Assembly (NCBI RefSeq): GCF_025148445.1
Contig: NZ_CP102270.1
Location: forward strand, 62,001 to 126,000
Direction of reading: 5' to 3'
From: Eshraghiella crossota
GTDB lineage: Bacteria > Bacillota > Clostridia > Lachnospirales > Lachnospiraceae
DNA: 64,000 nucleotides
Below the pieces are notes generated by a model. It searched no databases and was not told the origin of the DNA. It saw only the letters and a program-made list of their open reading frames with translations. Positions 9,172 through 17,300 of this stretch are shown piece after piece; positions within the stretch are counted from its first letter, which is position 1, and the number at the start of each line of letters is the position of its first letter. Position numbers and translations under genes: made by a program.

Positions 9172-9942
9172 ATGAATTATATAACTGGTGTTGTAAATGA
9201 TATTGGAATAGAAAAAGAAACTAATCAGGATAGTGTTCTGCTTAAGACAGGTAATTATAAAAATTATAATATAGCATTTTCAGTTGTGTGTGATGGTATG
9301 GGAGGATTGTCAGACGGGGAACTGGCAAGTGCACATGTAGTAACAAAACTATCAGATTGGTTTGATAACAAATTGATAGATTTTCTTGACGATGAAGTAC
9401 GATGGGATGAAATAAGAAAAAATCTGGAGTCAATTATTGTTGAATTAAATAGGCAACTATTTAGTTATGGCAAAAGAAATCATTTGAACCTCGGAACGAC
9501 AATAACAGGAATTTTGATAATAAATAATCACTATATGGTTATAAATGTTGGAGATTCAAGAACATATCTTGTTAATAAAGGGATTAGGCAGATAACAGAA
9601 GACCAGTCCTTGGTTGCAAGAGAAGTTAAAATGGGGAAAATGACATGGGAGGAAGCAGAATATGATAAAAGACGAAATGTTTTATTACAATGTATAGGTG
9701 CTACCCAGAATGTAGAAATAGAAGTGTATGAAGGCGAAACAGGCAGTGAAGATGGCTTTTTGCTATGTTCAGATGGATTCCGACATGAGATATCAGCACG
9801 GGAGATATTTGAAGGGTTAGAGTTGGACAAGTGTGAAACTGATGGTGATATAGAAGAAAAGTTAAAATATCTCGTAGAGGTAAATAAACAACGAAAAGAA
9901 AGTGACAATATTACGGCTGTAGTAATTAAGCCGGGTAAATAG
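9172..9942 (+). CDS. PP2C-family Ser/Thr protein phosphatase
   Basis: A 256-residue metal-dependent phosphatase of the PPM/PP2C (Stp1/PrpC) type. All key motifs are present: NQDS with D20, DGMGG with D41, LGTTITGI, GDSRTYL, LLCSDGF and the terminal DNITAVVI metal Asp. The length matches the catalytic domain alone, so it is soluble. The gene lies 12 nt after the FHA gene and 11 nt before the kinase gene, indicating a co-transcribed phosphorylation switch. By family knowledge it reverses kinase action on Thr/Ser residues. This pair is embedded in the T7SS operon rather than beside rsgA-rpe, where the housekeeping prpC-prkC pair normally sits. Confidence 0.93.
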   Translation: MNYITGVVNDIGIEKETNQDSVLLKTGNYKNYNIAFSVVCDGMGGLSDGELASAHVVTKLSDWFDNKLIDFLDDEVRWDEIRKNLESIIVELNRQLFSYGKRNHLNLGTTITGILIINNHYMVINVGDSRTYLVNKGIRQITEDQSLVAREVKMGKMTWEEAEYDKRRNVLLQCIGATQNVEIEVYEGETGSEDGFLLCSDGFRHEISAREIFEGLELDKCETDGDIEEKLKYLVEVNKQRKESDNITAVVIKPGK

Positions 9943-9953
9943 TAGGTTCGATT

Positions 9954-11660
9954 ATGGCAGGAAAAGGAAATATTATTGATAATAAATATGAAATTCTTAA
10001 GGAAATAGGGCATGGAGGTATGTCAGTGGTATACCTTGCAATGGACTTAAGACTTAATAAACAGTGGGCTGTAAAGGAAATAGAAAAAAGATCCAATGAT
10101 AAAAATAATCAGGTAGTGGTTCAAAGCCTTCTTGTAGAAGCAGAGATGATGAAAAAGTTGGACCATCCGGCATTACCAAGAATTGTTGATATCATAGATA
10201 GTGGAAGAACCATATATGTTGTTATGGATTATATTGAAGGAGAATCACTTGACAGAATTCTGGAGCAGAATGGTGCACAACCTCAGGAACTTGTAATAGA
10301 TTGGGCAAAGCAGTTATGCGATGTTCTAAGATATCTACATTCACAAAATCCACCTATAATATACAGAGATATGAAACCGGCGAATGTTATGTTGAAACCG
10401 GAAGGAAATCTGAAAGTAATTGATTTTGGTATTGCAAGGGAATATAAGGAACATAATCTGAAAGATACAGTAAATCTTGGAACAAGAGGATATGCAGCAC
10501 CCGAACAATTTGGAGGAATGGGTCAGACAGATGCGAGAACAGATATATATTGTCTGGGAGCGACATTATATCACCTGGTTACAGGACAGAGTCCGGGAGA
10601 ACCGCCGTATGAAATAAAACCAATCAGGCAGTGGAATCCCACATTGTCATCAGGGTTAGAAGCCATAATAAATAAATGTACACAGGCAAATCCGGATGAC
10701 AGATATCAGACGTGTGATGAACTAATGTATGCCTTAGAACATTACACTGAGGCAGATGAAAGTTATAAGAAAAAACAGTGGAAAAAAATGAGACTGTTTA
10801 TTATCGCAGTATCACTTTTCGTGATATTTCTGGGTGGAGGATTTGTATTCAGATCATTAGCATCAAAAACCAATAACCAGACATATGATAATTTGATATC
10901 GGTAGTAGATTCAACAAGTTATGAAGATAAGATTGACAGTTATATCAATGCGATTAAGTTATATCCAAAGCGTCCGGAGGCATATATCAAAATGTTGGAG
11001 GTATATACGGAACATGGTTTTGGAATAGAAGAGAGCAAACAATTTATGAATTATTATAATCAGAATTTCTCTGAAAATAATGACAACACGTATGATAAAA
11101 CAAGCGGACAGATTGCCGAAATGAATTATCAGGCAGGAATAATCTATCTGTATATGTATGACAGTGATGAGAATAGCCAGGAAACATTCAGAAGCAGAGC
11201 ACTAAAGGCATATCCATTTTTTAAGGAGGTATGTGAAAATAATGATGGTTCATATGCAAATTATTCGTTGGCTCAAAGCTACTATGTGGTGTGCGATTTT
11301 TACAAAAATTATGTAGATAATTCAACAAGTGTAAAAGAACCGACAAAAGAATTATATGCAGAGCTTATTGCGGCTGTTGAAACTTGTATAACCAATCTTG
11401 AAGACTATGATAATCCGGATATTGCGTATGTTAAATTAACGATGTATGAAGCAATATTAAATCTTATTCATGAACAGCGACGGGCATTTATGAGAGCGGA
11501 CATAGAAGCAAAAGAAATATTAAGTTTGTTTGAAATGATTTATCGAAATACAGATAATCTTGATGTATTACAGGAAAAATCAATTCAGAAAAAGGCGAGC
11601 ATATTAGAACAGAAAGATTTATTTATAAGTGATATAGAGAGCATATATAACGAGGAATAG
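9954..11660 (+). CDS. Transmembrane Ser/Thr protein kinase with non-PASTA extracellular domain
   Basis: A 568-residue PknB-like kinase. The catalytic domain (about 10-265) has the glycine loop GHGGMSVVYLAMD, VAIK-type lysine in WAVKEI, catalytic loop YRDMKPANV (Asp about 139; Tyr replaces the usual His), DFG (about 157) and the activation loop ending GTRGYAAPEQ. One membrane segment follows (about 280-300), then about 260 external residues rich in alternating helices that look like TPR-type repeats rather than the PASTA repeats of PrkC. A novel extracellular sensor inside a T7SS operon suggests that it senses the secretion apparatus or envelope state, which is inferred. Confidence 0.92.
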   Translation: MAGKGNIIDNKYEILKEIGHGGMSVVYLAMDLRLNKQWAVKEIEKRSNDKNNQVVVQSLLVEAEMMKKLDHPALPRIVDIIDSGRTIYVVMDYIEGESLDRILEQNGAQPQELVIDWAKQLCDVLRYLHSQNPPIIYRDMKPANVMLKPEGNLKVIDFGIAREYKEHNLKDTVNLGTRGYAAPEQFGGMGQTDARTDIYCLGATLYHLVTGQSPGEPPYEIKPIRQWNPTLSSGLEAIINKCTQANPDDRYQTCDELMYALEHYTEADESYKKKQWKKMRLFIIAVSLFVIFLGGGFVFRSLASKTNNQTYDNLISVVDSTSYEDKIDSYINAIKLYPKRPEAYIKMLEVYTEHGFGIEESKQFMNYYNQNFSENNDNTYDKTSGQIAEMNYQAGIIYLYMYDSDENSQETFRSRALKAYPFFKEVCENNDGSYANYSLAQSYYVVCDFYKNYVDNSTSVKEPTKELYAELIAAVETCITNLEDYDNPDIAYVKLTMYEAILNLIHEQRRAFMRADIEAKEILSLFEMIYRNTDNLDVLQEKSIQKKASILEQKDLFISDIESIYNEE

Positions 11661-11664
11661 AAAA

Positions 11665-12081
11665 ATGGGTAGTACATACAAAATAATATCAATAATATGT
11701 TTTGCACTTGCCGGACTTATGCTTACTGTGGGAATAATACTGTTTTTTACTTTAAAGATACGTGTAGTAATCGGTTATCTTACAGGAAAAACAGAGAAAA
11801 AGTCTATTGCCATGATGCAGAACTCAAATAAAAATACGGAGATGAGGTTTTCATATGCAGAACAGGTGAAACGTGATGGAATCAGAAATATAACATCAGA
11901 AATCACTGATGGATTGAGTTCAGGTACGGTATCACTCAATGAATCAAAAGTGACAGAGGTACTGTCATCTGTTGATACTGATTCAGGAACCACAATTTTA
12001 TCTAAAAGTGAAATTGGAATAGAAAAGATAACTCTGTTTAAAGATATTTTAATTATACATACAGATAAGGAAATAGTATAG
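11665..12081 (+). CDS. Single-pass membrane protein with GTTIL motif, possible kinase substrate
   Basis: A 138-residue protein of unknown family. It has one N-terminal membrane segment (about 7-30) followed by a cytoplasmic or external tail of about 105 residues. The tail contains GTTILS (about 108-113), nearly the same motif as GGTTILS in the upstream FHA protein, surrounded by acidic and Ser/Thr residues. The gene begins 4 nt after the kinase stop, so the two are translated together. I infer that it may be a phosphorylation target or docking partner of the kinase/FHA circuit. Nothing else is recognisable. Confidence 0.65.
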   Translation: MGSTYKIISIICFALAGLMLTVGIILFFTLKIRVVIGYLTGKTEKKSIAMMQNSNKNTEMRFSYAEQVKRDGIRNITSEITDGLSSGTVSLNESKVTEVLSSVDTDSGTTILSKSEIGIEKITLFKDILIIHTDKEIV

Positions 12082-12106
12082 AAATAAGGTAAAAAAGGAG
12101 CAAAAA

Positions 12107-12970
12107 ATGAATTGGATTAAGGAAAATAAAATCAGAATAATCATGATAGCAGTAGCATTACTTGCAGTGATAGGTACAGTAATCGTAGTAACAAGGAGGT
12201 CAGGAAAGGCACAGACAACGGATAATAATCAGTCAGATGTTGTAATAAATGAAAGTTCAAAGGAAGATGTCACAACGAAGAAAGATGATGTTATAAAAGA
12301 ATCGGAGAGCACAACAGAGGCGGAGAAGGAAGAAGAGACTACCTCAAAGGATGATAAGAATGTAGAAGAAGAGACAACTCCGGCGGCAGCAGAACCAACA
12401 ACACCGTATGTAGCACCGACAACGAAACCACAGGCAAAGCCAACAACACCATATGTAGCACCGACAACGAAACCACAGGCAAAGCCAACAACACCATATG
12501 TAGCACCGACAACAAAACCACAGACAAAGCCAACAAAACCACAGGCAAAACCAACAACACCACAGCCAACCCGCCCAACAGAGCCGGCAACAACAGCACC
12601 GGTTATACATGGAAAAAATGGAGTGATTCTGGATACGCTATATCTTAATAGGGTTGATGGAAGTAAGGCAAAAGTACCGGAAACGCTAGATGAGCTTGGC
12701 GGACCGGATGTGGGATTAGAAATATGGTATGATACTAAAAGGCATAATATGGATGTTTTTGGAGTAGGACTTGTTTTTAACCAGTCAACTAAGAAAGATG
12801 TTGAAGTGTATTTTGGAAAATCATCATGTGAAAAAGATACAGAAAACGGTATGGTTATGCAATATAATTACAAAAATACAGATATATATGTTACGTTCAA
12901 TTTTTTTAAGGATACAGGCAAAATCAGAGCTATATCTATAGATGGGGATAAGGGACTTGATACTTACTAA
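12107..12970 (+). CDS. Membrane-anchored Pro/Thr-repeat protein, copy A
   Basis: A 287-residue protein with a short cytoplasmic start, one membrane segment (about 9-28), an acidic Glu/Lys/Thr-rich stretch, then a low-complexity region of repeats built on TTPYVAPTTKPQAKP (about 98-165). This is a likely wall-spanning stalk. A globular C-terminal domain of about 120 residues follows (from HGKNGVILDTLY) and matches no family I know. A near-identical N-terminal half recurs in copy B at 13454, while the C-terminal domains are only about half identical. Both copies share the ribosome site aaaaaaggagc just upstream, consistent with duplication of the whole unit. Confidence 0.8.
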   Translation: MNWIKENKIRIIMIAVALLAVIGTVIVVTRRSGKAQTTDNNQSDVVINESSKEDVTTKKDDVIKESESTTEAEKEEETTSKDDKNVEEETTPAAAEPTTPYVAPTTKPQAKPTTPYVAPTTKPQAKPTTPYVAPTTKPQTKPTKPQAKPTTPQPTRPTEPATTAPVIHGKNGVILDTLYLNRVDGSKAKVPETLDELGGPDVGLEIWYDTKRHNMDVFGVGLVFNQSTKKDVEVYFGKSSCEKDTENGMVMQYNYKNTDIYVTFNFFKDTGKIRAISIDGDKGLDTY

Positions 12971-13023
12971 ACCAATTTAGTAATTGAAATCTGATAATTA
13001 ACTATAGAAATGAGGATAAAACA

Positions 13024-13428
13024 ATGAGAGTAAAGAAATACATGGCGTGGATTATCACAGCAGCAATGCTTGTCACATCCATTCCGTTTTCAGAGAAACG
13101 AGTAAAAGCAGATGTACTTCCTGAGGGTACACAGATGAAGTTTGCTGTTAAAGACCTTGATGGGACTAAAATCAAGAACTCAGAGAATCCTGATGAGGAT
13201 AAGATTCTTAAATTTAAAATCGGTGATGAAGAAGCAGAGGCAGTATTTAGCAATGATGAATACACCATTGATATAGATGGTAACATACACATATTTGAAG
13301 AAGGAACGGCACACATATCCGTGACAGCGGCTAAGAAAGGTGAATGGAAGAAATATGAAAAGACATTCACTATTGAATCAAAAGCTGTTGATTCATATAT
13401 CAAGGTATATGTGGATGGCACTAAATAG
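13024..13428 (+). CDS. Short secreted protein, internally deleted duplicate of the 1676-aa surface protein
   Basis: A 134-residue product. The first 84 residues (signal peptide MRVKKYMAWIITAAM and the following domain) almost match the start of the 1676-aa protein at 14336. The sequence then jumps in frame to what is residues about 378-422 of the long protein (HISVTAAKKGEWKKYEKTF). The junction falls in a shared ATTGATA. The reading frame ends VDGTK because of fused downstream sequence at the duplication border. It could still be a secreted Ig-like fragment, or a dead relic of duplication; the intact signal peptide, ribosome site and frame leave both possible. Confidence 0.7.
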   Translation: MRVKKYMAWIITAAMLVTSIPFSEKRVKADVLPEGTQMKFAVKDLDGTKIKNSENPDEDKILKFKIGDEEAEAVFSNDEYTIDIDGNIHIFEEGTAHISVTAAKKGEWKKYEKTFTIESKAVDSYIKVYVDGTK

Positions 13429-13453
13429 TATAAAGGTAAAAAAGGAGCAAAAA

Positions 13454-14323
13454 ATGAACTGGATTAAGGAAAATAAAATCAGAATAATCATTATAGCAGT
13501 AGCAGTAGTATTACTTGCAGGAATAGGTACAGTAATCGCGTTAAATACTAAGCAGACAAAAATAGATCCGGCAGACAGTAATCAGTCAGATGTTGTAATA
13601 AATGAAAGTTCAAAGGAAGATGTCACAACGAAGAAAGATGATGTTATAAAAGAATCAGAGAGCACAACAGAGGAGGATAAGGAAGAAGAGACTACCTCAA
13701 AGGATGATAAGAATGTAGAAGAAGAGACAACTCCGGCGGCGGCAGAACCAACAACACCGTATGTAGCACCGACAACGAAACCACAGGCAAAGCCAACAAC
13801 ACCATATGTAGCACCGACAACGAAACCACAGGCAAAGCCAACAACACCATATGTAGCACCGACAACAAAACCACAGACAAAGCCAACAAAACCACAGGCA
13901 AAGCCAACAAAACCACAGCCAACCCGCCCAACAGAGCCGGCAACAACAGCACCGGTTATACATGGAAAAAACGGGGTAATCCTTGATACGCTGTATTTTA
14001 ATAGAGCAGATGGGAGTAGGGAAAAAGTACCAGAAACACAGGATGAACTGGGGGGTGTTGGACATTCAATAGGCATAAGGTATGATACGGAAATGTACAA
14101 TAAAAATTTACTAGGGGTGGGACTTGTTCTAGGGGCATCTACTAGAATTGATGTTGAAGCTTATTTTGGGAAACCGATAAATGAAAACATAATAGATGAT
14201 AACGTATTTACAATATATAAATATAAAGATACAGAATTATATATTGTATTTGACTATTTTAAAAGTAATCAGAAGATAAAAATGGTATTCATTGATGGTG
14301 ATTTTAGTGATTTAGGATTTTAG
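13454..14323 (+). CDS. Membrane-anchored Pro/Thr-repeat protein, copy B
   Basis: A 289-residue paralogue of the 12107 protein. The start ATG at 13454 is chosen because it aligns with copy A (MNWIKENKIRI) and follows the same aaaaaaggagc site; an earlier ATG at 13340 in this frame lies inside the preceding gene. It has one membrane segment, an acidic stretch and the same TTPYVAPTTKPQAKP stalk. Its terminal domain of about 120 residues has diverged to roughly half identity with copy A, including DELGGVGHSIGI versus DELGGPDVGLEI. The conserved stalk with a variable head is what one expects of surface-exposed or partner-specific domains. Confidence 0.8.
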   Translation: MNWIKENKIRIIIIAVAVVLLAGIGTVIALNTKQTKIDPADSNQSDVVINESSKEDVTTKKDDVIKESESTTEEDKEEETTSKDDKNVEEETTPAAAEPTTPYVAPTTKPQAKPTTPYVAPTTKPQAKPTTPYVAPTTKPQTKPTKPQAKPTKPQPTRPTEPATTAPVIHGKNGVILDTLYFNRADGSREKVPETQDELGGVGHSIGIRYDTEMYNKNLLGVGLVLGASTRIDVEAYFGKPINENIIDDNVFTIYKYKDTELYIVFDYFKSNQKIKMVFIDGDFSDLGF

Positions 14324-14335
14324 AAAGGAAAAATT

Positions 14336-17300
14336 ATGAGAGTAAAGAAATACATGGCATGGATTATCACAGTAGCAATGCTTGTTACATCCATTCCATT
14401 TTCAGAGAAACGAGTAAAAGCAGATGTACTTCCAGAGGGTACACAGATGAAGTTTGTTGTTAAAGACCTTGATGGGACTATAATCAAGAACTCAGAGAAT
14501 CCTGATGAGGATAAGATTCTTAAATTTAAAATCGGTGATGAAGAAGCAGAGGCAGTATTTAGCAATGATGAATACACCATTGATATAGGAAGCCGAGAAT
14601 CAGCAGGACTTGAAGTAAGCATAATAATGGGTGATGTCATTAAAACTGAATCCTACAGTACGGATAAGACGGAGTATGACGTTACCATGAGTATGGCTAC
14701 GCCTATAGACATCACGGGTTCGGTATATGATGAAGCCACATCCACATATACAGTCCATGTCCCATATGCTCCGGAAGGAAAGTATGAACTGCCTGAAGGT
14801 GTTGTCATGGATACAACAGACATTGAATCCAATGAAACAGAAGACGGTATATACAACTACGCGGGTTATGAAGATGGTGTAATCAACTACCGTACACCGG
14901 GATATGTTAAGGTCAGGCTGACAGCAGTCCGTGATGACGGGTACAAGGTATATACTCCTGTATATCTGCTTGTTGATATTGATAACACTCCTGAATTCAG
15001 AGTGGATAATAATAAATTTTATGACAATAACGTAATTATTGAAAAAAGCGGAGACCTTGTTGCGGGTGTAACGCTTAAGAACAAGAAGTCATGGAACGGG
15101 CTGAATCTAAGCTGTAAGTATGATAACAGCATTATATATGAAAGTTCTGATGCGGAAATAAGTGTGGACAGCACAGGCAGAGTAGCAATAAATAAAGACT
15201 CCGGATATGATTTGGTAGAAGCAGTAATAACAGCAAGGGACAGATACACAGGAGAAAAGGCTTCATACAGTCTTACGGCATATCCTGAAACAAGTAATGA
15301 CATAATACTTAGTGTTAATAAAGAATCCCTCCCTTATGATAATAAGGTAAGCATTAATGCAGCGGATTACAGGACGGATACAATTCCTGTAAACATTGAG
15401 AATCAGGATGATTATACTGACATAGTGTATTCATCGGATAATGAAAACATCGCAACAATTGATACAAACGGAAGCATACACATACTTGAAGTAGGAACAG
15501 CACACATATCCGTGACAGCGGCTAAGAAAGGTGAATGGAAGAAATATGAAAAGACATTCACTATTGAATCAAAAGCTGTTGATTCGTATATTAAGGTATA
15601 TGTGGATGGCATAGAAAAAGACATTACAGAGACAATAGAAATCTCTGAGGATGACATACGGAATGAAAGTGTAAAATTGCCTGTAACACTTGGTATGCAT
15701 AATAAATATGGCAGAAAATTAGATTATGTGTCATATACTGTGACATCAAAAACACAGGGAATCAGTGTTAATATCAGTGATTCGGGAATTACCATATCAC
15801 AGACTGATAGCATTGAAAGAAATGTACCTTTTGAAATCACGATAAAAGGCTATGGCTGGGGATATAAAGAGTCACAGGTGACATTATCCTTTATAATCAG
15901 TGGAAAGGAAATAGACAACAGTTCAATATATTCAGTAAGTTACACAGAAAACGGCACAGAAAAACCTCTTGTGAATGGTAAAGTGATTAACGGAGTGAGG
16001 ACAAGATGGGCACTTACTGATAAAGTAAAGATTAAGATATTGGAGGGTAAAGATTATAAAATCAGTAAGAAAAGATATACAGACCAATTAGAGCAAATGT
16101 TTATTACAATTACTAATTCGGAAAAAAATAACAAAGACCATTCTTTTTATTTATGGATTGATGAACGAAACGCATCTTTCGCTCACGAATATTTCGGAAC
16201 AGACCTTGAAGCCCCTAAACTTACCCTTGTAAATCACGAAAAAATCAATATAACCGGTAAAGGACTTTACACAAGCGGCAATGCATCCATAAATGTCAGG
16301 GCTGCAGACGAAGACGGACACCTCTACGCAGTGGAACTGATAGATTCATTGACAGGAGATGTGATTAAAAGTGTGGGAATGGAAGAATTGGCAAAGAATG
16401 ATGCTTCACTTAAAGGAACAAATGTCAGGTTTGACATCCCGTTTGAAAATAACACGGCAGTACATTATGCCGTTGTGGTATGGGACCAGGCAGGAAGAAA
16501 AACCGTCAGGTCACTTGCAGGACTATTAAGAAATGCTGAATACGGTGAAGACACCAACGTGCTTATATCAGACAATACACCTGCAAATGACAGCTTCTCC
16601 GTGGAAAACGGACCGGATGTCAATAAATATGTCGCAGAAAACGGAAACATATATGTTTCGGGGGAATCAGGAATAGTAATCGTATCTGAGGATGCCGGAG
16701 ATGTTTATTCAGGAATCAGCAGGATAACAGTGACAGTCAACGGAGAAGAAAAGACATTCAATGCAGACGGCACAGGCAGTTTTACAGCCGCAGACAATAC
16801 CGCCAAGGCAGTGCTTGATACCGCAGATTTCATGACAGGTGTCATTGACGATAAAGGAAGCAGGCATCTGGCGGTAACCGTTTCATCAGAAGATTTTGCC
16901 GGCAATGTTTCCACACCAAAGCGTTATGACATCTATGTGGACAGAAAAGCACCACAGGCAGAAGGAATGACAATAACCTTTGGAAACACGGGAAGAAATA
17001 AAGAAACAATGACATCCTACGGGACTTTTTATAACGGCAGGTTTACCATGACTTCAGACATAAGTGACGGATTATCAGGACTTAAAAGTGCCGTGTTAAA
17101 AGTGGGAAACAGGACGATACAGGGATATGTTACCGGAAACGGAATCTCCTTTGATGTGGGGGACAATGTAAGCGGAAATGCGGAACTTGTACTTGAAGAT
17201 TCAGTGGGAAATAAAAATACTGTCCCATATACAGTAATAGGTGCGGGCAGAGGCGTTAAAAACAGCTATATAGACGTGGACACACTGCCTGTTGACATAA

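Noticed and set aside
13582-14100. Long minus-strand frames opposite the Pro/Thr repeat genes
   Set aside because: They are antisense shadows of the low-complexity repeat, with Val/Leu/Cys-rich periodic sequence and no ribosome sites.
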